From the NCBI RefSeq assembly GCF_006874585.1, contig NZ_CP029761.1, positions 879,001 to 943,000 on the forward strand: 64,000 bases of DNA, given 5' to 3'. Below the pieces are notes generated by a model. That model ran no database searches. It saw nothing but the letters and a program-made list of their open reading frames with translations, and was not told the origin of the DNA. A program made the translations under genes and the position numbers. Positions 30,953-39,320 of the stretch are shown in pieces. This DNA comes from Sphingomonas sp. IC081 (GTDB lineage: Bacteria; Pseudomonadota; Alphaproteobacteria; Sphingomonadales; Sphingomonadaceae). Positions within the stretch are counted from its first letter, which is position 1. Every line of letters begins with the position of its first letter.

Positions 30953-31236
30953 TTGGCCCGCAATTGACCGGAAGCGATCCGGCTGCGACAAACCCGGCGA
31001 TGCCAAAGATCGCCTCCTCGTTTGCGCAGTTCGCCGCAGTCCGGTCCGGCAGGCGCGCCGTTTGCGCCGCGACGATGGTGGCGGGTCTCGTGCCGATGCT
31101 GTCCGGGTGCATCCAGGTGACCGCACCCGACAAGCCGATCGTGATCGAGCTCAATGTCAACATCCGACAGGAAGTGATCTATCAGCTTTCCGCCGACGCG
31201 GAAAAGACGATCAAGGACAACGAAGGCGTATTCTGA
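30949..31236 (+). CDS. ynbE: YnbE family lipoprotein
   Basis: A 95-residue outer-membrane lipoprotein. The lipobox is MLSGC (Cys54), followed by a short mature part, CIQVTAPDKPIVIELNVNI and QEVIYQL, which is the YnbE signature. In E. coli, YnbE caps the end of YdbH and completes the bridge to the outer membrane. The leader is longer than in the 61-residue E. coli protein, so an internal start is possible, but the ATGA overlap with ydbH favours ATG 30949. The ydbL start overlaps its stop by one base. Confidence 0.85.
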   Translation: MIGPQLTGSDPAATNPAMPKIASSFAQFAAVRSGRRAVCAATMVAGLVPMLSGCIQVTAPDKPIVIELNVNIRQEVIYQLSADAEKTIKDNEGVF

Positions 31237-31631
31237 TGACCAAGACCCGTTTCCGCATTACCGTCGCCCTGATGGGCGCAGCCGCGCTGGTTCTCGGCGC
31301 AGCAGGTGTCGCCGTGGCGCAGGAAGCCCGTGATCCGGCCTATGCCGCCGCCCGCTCGTCCGGGCAGGTGGGTGAGCAGCGCGATGGCTATCTCGGCGTG
31401 GTCGGTAGCCAATCCGCTGCCGTGCAGGCGATGGTGCGCGACCTCAACAACAAGCGCCGCGCGATCTACACCGAAAAGGCCGCCGGCAAGGGCACGATCG
31501 AGGAATATGCCTTCGCCACCGCCTGCCGCCTGATCGCCCAGACCGCCCCCGGGGAAAAGTACCAGGCGCCCGACGGCTCCTGGCAGACCCGCACGGCAGC
31601 GGCCCCGCAGCGCGATCCGCGCTGCCCGTAA
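31236..31631 (+). CDS. ydbL: YdbL family (DUF1318) periplasmic protein
   Basis: A 131-residue secreted protein with a signal peptide in residues 1-28 (AGVAVAQE). The mature DUF1318 domain carries the conserved SGQVGEQRDGYLGVV and LNNKRRAIYTEKAA segments and two cysteines. In E. coli, YdbL is thought to modulate YdbH-YnbE assembly. TGATG overlap with ynbE and the downstream terminator make ydbH-ynbE-ydbL a closed three-gene operon. Confidence 0.9.
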   Translation: MTKTRFRITVALMGAAALVLGAAGVAVAQEARDPAYAAARSSGQVGEQRDGYLGVVGSQSAAVQAMVRDLNNKRRAIYTEKAAGKGTIEEYAFATACRLIAQTAPGEKYQAPDGSWQTRTAAAPQRDPRCP

Positions 31632-31657
31632 TCGCGCTGCCCTCCATCGGGTTCATT

Positions 31658-31699
31658 CCGGGCCGGTGCCGCCGAGAGGTGGTGCCGGCCCGGTTTTTT
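31658..31699 (+). terminator. intrinsic terminator of ydbH-ynbE-ydbL
   Basis: A 13-bp stem (31658-31670 with 31681-31693, two wobble pairs) is followed by TTTTTT. It lies 26 bp after the ydbL stop. Confidence 0.92.
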
Positions 31700-31700
31700 G

Positions 31701-31825
31701 TCCGGACTGACGTCCGGAGGCGGCACCAGCCCACTCCCCCACCCTACCACCCATCAGGATACACTCGTGGGTGGTAGGGTGGGGGCGTGGGCTGGTGCCG
31801 CAAGCTCGTCACGGAGGTGACGAGC
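31701..31825. repeat. composite palindromic repeat, copy B
   Basis: The left hairpin is TCCGGAC-TGAC-GTCCGGA (31701-31718). A central inverted repeat has 34-bp arms matching at 33 positions (31720-31753 with 31768-31801, starting GCGGCACCAGCCC) and a 14-nt loop. The right hairpin is GCTCGTCAC-GGAG-GTGACGAGC (31804-31825). It has the same three-part plan as copies A and C but different outer hairpins. Confidence 0.88.
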
Positions 31826-32118
31826 GCACCTAACAAAAAACTCCCGGCCGGTGCCGCGGAGAGGGCGGTGCTTTGATCGTCTGGTCCCGTCTCGCTTGTG
31901 AACGTCTCGCTTGTGAAACACTCTCTCGCCCGTTCGACAGGGCTGTGACCGCTCTCTGACGGGATTGATTCGCAAATGGTCGTGGAGGAACTCTCTCACG
32001 CATCGCCCTTGCGCTTTTCCTTTTCCTGACGAATGCTGTGTCTGCGCGGGTACTTGGGTTGGCCGGGGCGGCGCGCCAGGGCGTGTGAACAAGAGGCGTG
32101 GTCAGCGCCCGGCCAAGG
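31826..32118. other. gene-free stretch before the atp operon
   Basis: No gene seen. It contains an exact tandem duplication of CGTCTCGCTTGTGAA (31888-31902 and 31903-31917). The gene-free interval continues to the atpI start at 32211 and includes the atp promoter candidate. Confidence 0.6.
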
Positions 32119-32147
32119 TTGACTCGGGATAAGCCCCACCCTAAGGG
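32119..32147 (+). promoter_or_regulatory. candidate atp operon promoter
   Basis: TTGACT (32119-32124), a 17-nt spacer and TAAGGG (32142-32147) lie about 64 bp before the atpI start. The -10 match is weak. Confidence 0.35.
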
Positions 32148-32210
32148 GGCGGCGCCCTCGGCGGGGAGCCGTTGAACGCGTCAATCGTCCTTTATGGAGG
32201 AGGACCTGAC

Positions 32211-32531
32211 ATGAGCGACGAGCCACCTGCACGAGACTCCGTTGGCGAGGATGCGCGCCTGGAACGGCTCGACGAAAGGCTGAAAGCCCTTCGCGAGCGT
32301 GAAGAGCAGCGCAACAAGCCCAACGCAGGCACGGAAACGGACGATTCCTATCGCGCCGGCAACCGTGTTCTGGCCGATCTTCTCGGCGGGGTCATCGGCG
32401 GCCTGTTCATCGGCTGGGTGATCGATCACTTCGCCGGAACATCGCCCTGGGGTCTGTTGGTGATGTTGTTCCTAGGAATCTTCGTCGCCTTCAGGAATAT
32501 CATACGGAATTCGAACCAGCGCCCGGATTGA
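32211..32531 (+). CDS. atpI: ATP synthase protein I (AtpI)
   Basis: A 106-residue membrane protein that helps assemble the c-ring of F0. A charged N-terminal helix (LERLDERLKALREREEQ) precedes two transmembrane segments with the AtpI/Gln-rich family GGVIGGLFIGWVIDHFAGTSPWG and FLGIFVAFRNIIR motifs. GGAGGAGG lies 8 nt before ATG 32211. It is the first gene of the F0 operon, about 50 bp before atpB. Confidence 0.92.
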   Translation: MSDEPPARDSVGEDARLERLDERLKALREREEQRNKPNAGTETDDSYRAGNRVLADLLGGVIGGLFIGWVIDHFAGTSPWGLLVMLFLGIFVAFRNIIRNSNQRPD

Positions 32532-32583
32532 CCCATAAGGGGTGGATTGGGCGCTGTCGTTCATAGGCGACAGGGATATTCGC

Positions 32584-33366
32584 GTGGCTGCCGAAGCAAA
32601 GGTCGATCCGATGCACCAGTTCCAGCTCGAAACGCTGGCCGGTGCCCATTGGAACATTGCCGGATACAACATCGCCTTTACCAACAGCGCGCTGTGGATG
32701 GCGATTGCTACCGTTGCGCTGATCGTCTTCGTTGCCGGCGGCACGAAGCGTCAGCTCGTGCCGGGCCGCTGGCAGATGGCTGTCGAGACCTTCACCGGTT
32801 TCATCGACGGCATGCTGGCCGCCAACGTCGGCAAGAACGGCAAGAAGTACGTCCCGTACATCTTCTCGCTGTTCATGTTCATTCTCTTCGCGAACTTCCT
32901 CGGTCTGCTGCCGCTCGGCGTGCTGGGCCTGCACCCCTTCACCTTCACCAGCCACTTCTCGGCGACCGGTGTCCTGGCGGTGCTTTCGTTCGCGATCGTC
33001 ATCATCGTGGGCTTTGCCAAGCACAAGCTGCACTTCTTCTCGCTCTTCGTGCCGCACGGTACGCCGGTCGTGATGATCCCGCTGATCTTCGTGGTCGAGC
33101 TGATCTCCTTCCTCGTGCGCCCGTTCAGCCTCGGTCTGCGACTCTTCGTCGCGATGATGGCCGGCCACGTGCTTCTTGAAGTGCTTTCGAGCTTCGTGAT
33201 CAGCTCGGGCAACGCCGGTATCGGCCTCTTTGCCATTGCCGGTCTGCCCAGCTTCATCCTGATGGTCGGCATCTGCGCTCTCGAGCTGCTGGTCGCCGGC
33301 ATCCAGGCCTACGTTTTCGCCCTTCTCACCTGCGTCTATCTTAATGACGCCGAGAACCTTCACTGA
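32584..33366 (+). CDS. atpB: F0F1 ATP synthase subunit a
   Basis: A 260-residue polytopic protein forming the proton half-channels of F0. The essential Arg is in the SLGLRLFVAMMAGH helix (RPFSLGLRLF), and the late helix with QAYVFALLTCVYL is conserved. I choose GTG 32584 (AGGGA about 8 nt upstream), which gives the family-like N-terminus AAEAKVDPMHQF. ATG 32611 and GTG 32542 are alternatives. Confidence 0.95.
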   Translation: MAAEAKVDPMHQFQLETLAGAHWNIAGYNIAFTNSALWMAIATVALIVFVAGGTKRQLVPGRWQMAVETFTGFIDGMLAANVGKNGKKYVPYIFSLFMFILFANFLGLLPLGVLGLHPFTFTSHFSATGVLAVLSFAIVIIVGFAKHKLHFFSLFVPHGTPVVMIPLIFVVELISFLVRPFSLGLRLFVAMMAGHVLLEVLSSFVISSGNAGIGLFAIAGLPSFILMVGICALELLVAGIQAYVFALLTCVYLNDAENLH

Positions 33367-33408
33367 TTTTCAGTCTCTTATCAGACTTTTCCAAAGGGAG
33401 TTTTTGTA

Positions 33409-33633
33409 ATGGAAGCAGATGCTGCAAAGCTGCTTGGTGCCGGTCTCGCCGCTATCGGTTGCGGTCTCGCCTCGATCGGCGTGGGTAACGTCTTCGCGAA
33501 GTTCCTCGAAGGCGCGCTGCGCAACCCCGGCGCTGCCGACGCCCAGCAGGGCCGTCTGTTCATCGGCTTCGCGGGCGCCGAACTTCTCGGCCTGCTCTCG
33601 TTCGTCGTTGCCGCGCTGCTGATCTTCGCCTGA
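33409..33633 (+). CDS. atpE: F0F1 ATP synthase subunit c
   Basis: A 74-residue hairpin of two transmembrane helices joined by a polar loop ([12 protein letters not shown]). The proton-carrying Glu lies in the second helix ([13 protein letters not shown]). The protein forms the rotating ring of F0. AAAGGGAG precedes the ATG, as expected for a highly expressed gene. Confidence 0.97.
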   Translation: MEADAAKLLGAGLAAIGCGLASIGVGNVFAKFLEGALRNPGAADAQQGRLFIGFAGAELLGLLSFVVAALLIFA

Positions 33634-33738
33634 TCGCACTAGCGCACTGATCCGATCCGGCCGCGCGAACCCTTTGGTGCCGCGGCCGGGCCACCGGATG
33701 CAAGATTTTTACCGGCTACCTCGGGACAGGGCTGACAC

Positions 33739-34233
33739 ATGCCTCAGATCGCACAGCTAGGCGAATACTACGCCAGCCAGATCTTCTGGATGCTGATCTT
33801 CTTCGCCATCACCTTCTTCGTCGTCGGACGCGGCATGGTGCCCAAGGTGATGGATACGGTCGCCTCGCGCGACAAGCAGATTGCCGAGGACCTCGCCACC
33901 GCCGAAAAGCTGCGCGAAAGCGCCGACGCGGAAGAGGAAGCCTGGCGCACGCGTGAAAACGCGAACCGCGCGCAGGCCCAGGACCTCATCGCTTCGGCCC
34001 GCGCCAAGGCCGGTGCCGCCACCGCAGAGCGTCTCAGCGCCGCGCAGATCGGCATCGACGCCGACCTCGCCGCCGCGGAAAAGCGCATCGACGAAGCGCG
34101 CCTTGCGGCTGCTGCCGAGATCGAGGGCGTTGCCGCCGAAGCCGCTCGCGACATCGTCAGCCGCGTCGCCGGCATCTCGCTCGACGAGACCGCCGCCCGC
34201 GCCGCCGTGAAGGAGAGCCTGGCTCATGGCTGA
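33739..34233 (+). CDS. atpF': F0F1 ATP synthase subunit b'
   Basis: A 164-residue peripheral stalk subunit: one N-terminal transmembrane helix (residues 13-32) and a long, highly charged coiled coil. Photosynthetic and alphaproteobacterial ATP synthases carry two different b-type subunits, b and b', as here. It overlaps the following b-subunit gene by 8 nt. Confidence 0.92.
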   Translation: MPQIAQLGEYYASQIFWMLIFFAITFFVVGRGMVPKVMDTVASRDKQIAEDLATAEKLRESADAEEEAWRTRENANRAQAQDLIASARAKAGAATAERLSAAQIGIDADLAAAEKRIDEARLAAAAEIEGVAAEAARDIVSRVAGISLDETAARAAVKESLAHG

Positions 34234-34828
34234 GAACACCGCCGCTGAACAGGGCGCCGCACCGGTCGCCCAGGAAGCCGCTCACGAGGCTGGCGCTCAC
34301 GAGGCTGGCGCCGCCCAGGCGCACGTTGCGGTCGAGCACGCCGAACCCGAACTGCTGGGCTTTGCCCCGCCGGTCGCGGTGGTCAGCGCCTCGATGCTCG
34401 TGCTCATCCTGATCATGATCTGGAAGGGCGTTCCCAAGCTCATCTCGGGCGGTCTCGATTCGAGCATTGCCCAGATCAAGGCGCACCTCGAAGAGGCCAA
34501 GACCCTGCGCGCCGAGGCGGAAGCCCTGCGCAAGGAATATGCCGACAAGATCGCGAACGCCGAAAAGGACGCCGCGGCCATGCTCGAGCATGCCCATCAC
34601 GAAGCCGAAGCGATCGTCGCCAAGGCCGAGGCCGACACCACCGAACTGATCGCCCGCCGTCACAAGATGGTGGAAGAGAAGATCTCGGCGCTGGAACTGG
34701 CCACGATCAACGACCTGCGCCGCAAGGCCGCTGCCGCTGCCGCACTGGCCGCCGGCGACCTGATCAAGGCCAACCACTCGGCCGATGCCGACAAGGCGCT
34801 GGTCGACAAGGCGATCGCGGGGATCTGA
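34226..34828 (+). CDS. atpF: F0F1 ATP synthase subunit b
   Basis: A 200-residue peripheral stalk subunit. An Ala/Glu/His-rich N-terminal extension with an AHEAG repeat precedes the transmembrane helix (about residues 50-68), which is followed by a coiled coil with repeated EA/KA heptads. It dimerises with b' to tie F1 to F0. It ends the F0 operon and is followed by an intrinsic terminator. The F1 genes are not in this window. Confidence 0.92.
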   Translation: MAENTAAEQGAAPVAQEAAHEAGAHEAGAAQAHVAVEHAEPELLGFAPPVAVVSASMLVLILIMIWKGVPKLISGGLDSSIAQIKAHLEEAKTLRAEAEALRKEYADKIANAEKDAAAMLEHAHHEAEAIVAKAEADTTELIARRHKMVEEKISALELATINDLRRKAAAAAALAAGDLIKANHSADADKALVDKAIAGI

Positions 34829-34860
34829 TCCCGCCGAGCCTTTCGGTTACCGAACAAGAA

Positions 34861-34892
34861 AAGCCTCCGTGTCCTGCACGGGGGCTTTTTTG
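34861..34892 (+). terminator. intrinsic terminator of the F0 atp operon
   Basis: AAGCCTCCGTG (34861-34871) pairs with CACGGGGGCTT (34877-34887, one wobble pair), followed by a T run, 32 bp after the atpF stop. Confidence 0.9.
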
Positions 34893-35123
34893 GTATTCCG
34901 ATCCGTGTGTTGCGTTGAGTTGATGGCTTGAGCGCGCCTGGGTGGTTGACCTCGGCGCGGTTTGGGATCAGAGGGGCGCCCGCACGGCCACTCGTGCCGC
35001 GCAAGTTTCAGGAAGCGAGGACATGTCAAGCGACAGTTCCAGTAGGACCGCACGCCCCAAGGGCGCTGGCTAGTTCTCGCTGGCCATCGTCCGCCCGGGT
35101 CGTGCGGACGAAAGGTTTTGAAG

Positions 35124-36482
35124 ATGATGAACGACCTGCTCGCCGGCGTGACGACCGGCCCCCGGCCCGTGAAGCGCGGGCTCTACATTGCCGATATCGT
35201 CGAGATGCTGGAGGCGCTGACGCCTGCAGAGGCGGCCGCCAAGCTGGGCCGCATGGCGGACGTGCGCGCCGTGGCCGCGCTCGACCGGCCCGAGTTTTCC
35301 GCTGCGAGCGAGGTGCTGGCGTTGCTGCCGTTCCCGCGCGCGGTACGGCTTGTCTCCCAGATGGCGGAAGACCGCGCGGCCGATGTGCTGGCGGCGATGG
35401 ACGAGGGCGTTGCCGCGCGTTTCCTCGCCGCACTGGCGCCCGATGTGCGCAGTTCGCTTGCCAGCCTGCTGGCCTGGCCGGAGGACAGCGCGGGCGGCAT
35501 GATGACGACCGAGTTCGTCGCCGCGCCCGCCTCGGCCACCGTGGGCGATGTGCTCAGGCTCATCCGCACGGTCGAGCGCAGCCGCGAGACGGTCTATTCG
35601 GTGTTCCTCGTCGACAAGGCGGGCCGCCTCGAGGCGACGATCTCGTTGCGCCGCCTGATCGCCGCCGAACCCGACGATCCCGCGCTCGATCTCGGACGCG
35701 ACCGCGAACCCGTGGTTGTCGCGCCCGATACCGACCGCGAGGAAGTGGCGAACCTGATCCGCCGTCACGACCTGCTGGCGCTGCCGGTGGTGGACGAGCA
35801 GGGCCGTCCCATCGGCATCGTCACCGTGGACGACGTGCTCGACGCGCTGGTCGCGGAGCATACCGAGGACGTGCAGAAGTTCGGCGGCGTGGAGGCGCTC
35901 GACAAGCCCTACCTCGAAACCGGCTTCTTCGCGATGATCCGCAAGCGGGCGGGGTGGCTCAGCGTGTTGTTCCTTTCCGAAATGCTGACTGCGAGCGCCA
36001 TGCAGCACTTCGAGGACGAACTGGCGCGCGCGGTGGTGCTGACGCTGTTCATCCCGCTGATCATGAGTTCGGGCGGCAACAGCGGCAGCCAGGCGACTTC
36101 GCTGATCATCCGCGCGCTCGCCGTCGGGCAGGTGCGCCTGCGCGACTGGTGGCGGGTGGCGCTGCGCGAACTGCCGGCGGGCATGGTGCTGGGCGGTATC
36201 CTCGGCGTGGTCGGCTTCGTCCGCATCGCCCTGTGGCAGCAGCTCGGTTTCTACGACTACGGCGCGCACTGGGTACTGATCGCCACCACCGTGTCGGCGG
36301 GGCTGGTGGGCATCGTCACGTTCGGGTCGCTGGCGGGCTCGATGCTGCCCTTTGCGCTGCAACGCCTCGGCTTCGACCCGGCGAGCGCGTCGGCGCCGTT
36401 CGTGGCGACGCTGGTCGATGTCACGGGTCTGGTGATCTATTTCACCATTGCGCTTGCGATTCTCTCCGGAACGCTGCTCTAG
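35124..36482 (+). CDS. mgtE: magnesium transporter MgtE
   Basis: A 452-residue Mg2+ channel. An N-terminal superhelical Mg-sensing domain (about residues 20-130) leads into two CBS domains (GGMMTTEFVAAPASATVGDVL and LLALPVVDEQGRPIGIVTVDDVLD). Five transmembrane helices follow, containing the pore motif PLIMSSGGNSGSQATSLIIR. High cytosolic Mg2+ closes such channels. I choose ATG 35124 (AAAGG 8 nt upstream). The 230-bp leader shows no Mg riboswitch that I can recognise. Confidence 0.95.
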   Translation: MMNDLLAGVTTGPRPVKRGLYIADIVEMLEALTPAEAAAKLGRMADVRAVAALDRPEFSAASEVLALLPFPRAVRLVSQMAEDRAADVLAAMDEGVAARFLAALAPDVRSSLASLLAWPEDSAGGMMTTEFVAAPASATVGDVLRLIRTVERSRETVYSVFLVDKAGRLEATISLRRLIAAEPDDPALDLGRDREPVVVAPDTDREEVANLIRRHDLLALPVVDEQGRPIGIVTVDDVLDALVAEHTEDVQKFGGVEALDKPYLETGFFAMIRKRAGWLSVLFLSEMLTASAMQHFEDELARAVVLTLFIPLIMSSGGNSGSQATSLIIRALAVGQVRLRDWWRVALRELPAGMVLGGILGVVGFVRIALWQQLGFYDYGAHWVLIATTVSAGLVGIVTFGSLAGSMLPFALQRLGFDPASASAPFVATLVDVTGLVIYFTIALAILSGTLL

Positions 36483-36519
36483 CATTCCCGCAAAACCCCC
36501 ATCGAAAGGACTGGCCGTC

Positions 36520-37686
36520 ATGGCATATACCGCGAAGATCCTGCTGCTCGGCTCGGGCGAGCTGGGGCGCGAATTCGTCATTTCGGCCAAGCGCCTGGGC
36601 TGCGAAGTGATCGCCTGCGACGCCTATGAAGGCGCGCCGGCGATGCAGCTGGCGGACGGCTTCGAGGTCTTCTCGATGCTCGACGGCGAGCGCCTGCGCG
36701 CCGCGATCGAGAAGCACAAGCCGGACTTCATCGTCCCCGAGGTCGAGGCGATCCGCACCGAAGTGCTGGCCGAAGTGGAGGCGGAAGGCTTCTGCGTGGT
36801 GCCCTCCGCGCGCGCCACGCAGATGACCATGAACCGCGATGCCATCCGCGAAGTGGCCGCCGTCGAACTGGGCCTGCGCACCTCGCGCTATCGCTACGCC
36901 GAAAGTCTCGATGAAGTGCTGGCCGGCGCGCAGCACACGGGGCTGCCCTGCGTGATCAAGCCGGTCATGTCGTCCTCGGGCAAGGGCCAGAGCACGGTGC
37001 GCGACGCCGCCGATCTGGAGAAGGCGTGGAACTATGCCGTCGCCAACATGCGCGGTGACCGCAAGCGGGTGATCGTCGAGGAATTTGTCGCCTTCGACTA
37101 CGAGATCACGCTGCTCACCGTACGCAGCCGCGAGGGCGTGTCGTTCTGCCCGGCCATCGGCCACCGGCAGGAGCGCGGCGACTATCAGGAATCCTGGCAG
37201 CCCACCCCGATGGCGCCGGCCGCCATTGCCGCCGCGCAGAACATGGCGCGCAAGGTGGTGGACGATCTGGGCGGCTACGGCCTGTTCGGTGTCGAGTTCT
37301 TCGTGAAGGGCGAGGAAGTGATCTTCTCGGAACTCTCGCCGCGTCCGCACGATACCGGCATGGTCACGCTGATCTCGCAGAACTTCTCCGAGTTCGACCT
37401 CCATGCACGGGCGATCCTTGGCCTGCCGATCCCCGAGGTCGCGCTGCATGGCCCCAGTGCCTCGGCGGTGATCCTGGCTGACCGGGACAGCGAGAATTTC
37501 GCTTTCGAGGGGCTTGCCGATGCCCTGGCGACGCCGGGCGGCGCGGTCGACCTGCGCCTCTTCGCCAAGCCCGTGACGCGCCCCTATCGCCGTATGGGCG
37601 TTGCACTGGCGCTGGCCGGGGACAGCGATGCGGCGCGCCGGGTCGCGGCCGAGGCTGCGGGCAAGGTGCGGCTCGTTTACAAGTGA
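36520..37686 (+). CDS. purT: formate-dependent phosphoribosylglycinamide formyltransferase PurT
   Basis: A 388-residue ATP-grasp enzyme that makes formyl-GAR from formate, ATP and GAR, bypassing the folate-dependent PurN. It begins with KILLLGSGELGREFVI and carries the ATP-grasp segments KPVMSSSGKGQS and FGVEFFV. The C-terminal RPHDTGMVTLISQ is also family-typical. GAAAGGA lies 10 nt before ATG 36520. It closely follows mgtE (37 bp) and may share its transcript. Confidence 0.96.
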   Translation: MAYTAKILLLGSGELGREFVISAKRLGCEVIACDAYEGAPAMQLADGFEVFSMLDGERLRAAIEKHKPDFIVPEVEAIRTEVLAEVEAEGFCVVPSARATQMTMNRDAIREVAAVELGLRTSRYRYAESLDEVLAGAQHTGLPCVIKPVMSSSGKGQSTVRDAADLEKAWNYAVANMRGDRKRVIVEEFVAFDYEITLLTVRSREGVSFCPAIGHRQERGDYQESWQPTPMAPAAIAAAQNMARKVVDDLGGYGLFGVEFFVKGEEVIFSELSPRPHDTGMVTLISQNFSEFDLHARAILGLPIPEVALHGPSASAVILADRDSENFAFEGLADALATPGGAVDLRLFAKPVTRPYRRMGVALALAGDSDAARRVAAEAAGKVRLVYK

Positions 37687-37765
37687 GGTCGAGGCCCGGG
37701 GCCTGACCGTATCGTCGCCCCTGCCACGGCGGGGGCGACCGGTTTCCCGAAGTGACCGGTCGCGG

Positions 37766-38314
37766 TTACTTTTTCCAACCGTGAACGCGCTGACGCACCG
37801 CCTTCAGCAGTTCGTCGATCGTCGCCACTTGGGTGACGCCATAGCGCGCGGCGGTGATGTCGACGTTGCCCTTGCGCCAGAAGCCCTCGGGGCAGAGCAC
37901 GATAAGCTTGCCCCCGCGCGCATGGAGGCCGAGTTCGAGCAGGCTCACCGGGCTCTGCGTGCCGGGGGCGAGGTACATGACAATGACGTCGGCGCTTTCC
38001 AGCGCGGCGAGTTCCCATTCGACCTGACGGCGGAATTCCGGCTCGCTCGCCTCGGGCTTCCATGCCGGGTTCCAGTCGGGCCGGCGCGGGTTGAGGATCA
38101 CCACGTTCTCGCCCGACAGCGCCGCGATCAGATCGGCCTGCCAGTCGGTGGCGCTGCCCATGTCGATGCTGCCGCCCAGGAACACGCGCGGCACGTCATG
38201 CGCGGCGGACAGGGGCTGCGGAGAAGTGACGATCATGCTGGATGCCATGGCCGGAGCGGCGCTCGCCAGCAGGGCGGCGAGCGCGAGGAGAGGGGCGGAC
38301 TTGCGCAAGGTCAT
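37766..38314 (-). CDS. secreted nucleoside 2-deoxyribosyltransferase-like protein
   Basis: A 182-residue protein. Residues 1-25 form a clear Sec signal peptide (LLALAALLASAAPAMAS). The mature part matches the nucleoside 2-deoxyribosyltransferase-like fold: VFLGGSIDMG, ILNPRRPDWNP, RQVEWELAALESADVIVMYL and SPVSLLELGL, including the putative catalytic Glu in LLELGL. Such enzymes are normally cytosolic, so export is unusual. It may have lost the transferase reaction. It ends 80 bp from the convergent purT and starts 5 bp after gloB on the same strand, so the two are probably co-transcribed. Confidence 0.8.
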   Translation of the reverse strand: MTLRKSAPLLALAALLASAAPAMASSMIVTSPQPLSAAHDVPRVFLGGSIDMGSATDWQADLIAALSGENVVILNPRRPDWNPAWKPEASEPEFRRQVEWELAALESADVIVMYLAPGTQSPVSLLELGLHARGGKLIVLCPEGFWRKGNVDITAARYGVTQVATIDELLKAVRQRVHGWKK

Positions 38315-38319
38315 GGGGA

Positions 38320-39078
38320 TCAGAACGTGTTCTTGGCTTCGCGCAGCGCGGCGAAGGTTGTCACCGCATCATGGCCCCCCCAGCGCGCCTGCAAGGCCGG
38401 ATCGTCGGCGCGCAGGAACGGGTTGGTCAGCAGTTCGCGGCCCAATTTGGCGGGCACGGTCGGCATGCCGACGGCGCGGGCGCGGGTGATGTCCTCGGCA
38501 TAAGCGGCGAGTTCGGCGTTGTCCGGGTCGGCATGGAGCGCGAACCTGGCGTTCGCGGCGGTGTACTCGTGCGCGCAGTAGAGCAGGGTATCGGCGGGGA
38601 GCGCCTTGATGCGCAGGAGGCTTTCCCAGAACTGCGGCGCGGTGCCCTCGAACATGCGGCCGCAGCCGAGCGCAAAGACCGAATCGCCCACGAAAGCGAT
38701 TCTTGGCTCGGGCAGCCAGTAGGCGCAGTGGCCGAGCGTATGGCCGCCGACGTCGAGCACTTGCGCGGTCCAGTCGCCGATCTTCACCGTATCGCCCTGA
38801 TCGACGCGGCGGTCGACGCCCGCGATCTTGCCGGCATCGCCTTCGGGCGCGGTGATCGTGCAGCCGGTCGCCGCCTTGATGGCGCCGTTGCCGCCTGCGT
38901 GGTCCGGGTGCCAGTGGGTGTTCCAGATCTGGGTGATCCGCCAGCCCTTGGCGGCGGCCTGCTTCAGATATTCATCGGCGTCCGGCGTATCGATGCACAC
39001 GGTCTCGCCGCTGGCGGAATCGTGCAGCAGATAGCCGTAGTTGTCGCTGAGGCAGGGGAACTGATGGATTTCGAGCAT
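38320..39078 (-). CDS. gloB: hydroxyacylglutathione hydrolase (glyoxalase II)
   Basis: A 252-residue metallo-beta-lactamase-fold enzyme that hydrolyses S-lactoylglutathione in methylglyoxal detoxification. The dinuclear metal site is seen in NTHWHPDHAGGN, in HTLGHCAYW, and in the C-terminal CAHEYTAANARFAL. Length and motif order match the type-II glyoxalases. It starts about 240 bp after the rpsA stop, beyond a terminator. Confidence 0.95.
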   Translation of the reverse strand: MLEIHQFPCLSDNYGYLLHDSASGETVCIDTPDADEYLKQAAAKGWRITQIWNTHWHPDHAGGNGAIKAATGCTITAPEGDAGKIAGVDRRVDQGDTVKIGDWTAQVLDVGGHTLGHCAYWLPEPRIAFVGDSVFALGCGRMFEGTAPQFWESLLRIKALPADTLLYCAHEYTAANARFALHADPDNAELAAYAEDITRARAVGMPTVPAKLGRELLTNPFLRADDPALQARWGGHDAVTTFAALREAKNTF

Positions 39079-39122
39079 GGGGTCTCTCCTTGGAGGCCTA
39101 TGTAGCGAATGACGCCCAAAGC

Positions 39123-39152
39123 AAAAGCCCGCCCGGATTTCTCCGGACGGGC
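39123..39152 (-). terminator. intrinsic terminator of rpsA
   Basis: An 11-bp stem with one G-U pair in the minus-strand RNA (39152-39142 with 39137-39127) and a GAAA loop, followed by UUUUG. A second hairpin, GTCACGGGA-GTAAA-TCCCGTGAC, lies nearer to rpsA at about 39203-39225. Confidence 0.82.
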
Positions 39153-39320
39153 CTTTACTGTTTCACCTCGCGGTGAAGCTCGACTGTTCGGGCGGGGAGG
39201 CCGTCACGGGAGTAAATCCCGTGACGTCAGACGGGCTGTGCCCGCTGGCCGGCCTTCGCCCCGAGCGGAATGCAGGCTGCCATTTCCGATGCAAATGTCG
39301 CCTGCATTCCTGGGCTCGGC

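Noticed and set aside
34893..35123. Mg-sensing riboswitch before mgtE
   Set aside because: I could not find a convincing conserved core or paired helices; the leader is only about 230 bp.
37687..37765. A further copy of the composite palindromic repeat between purT and the secreted protein gene
   Set aside because: Only a simple GTCGCCCC/GGGGCGAC hairpin is present; it lacks the GCGGCACC arms and the flanking hairpins.
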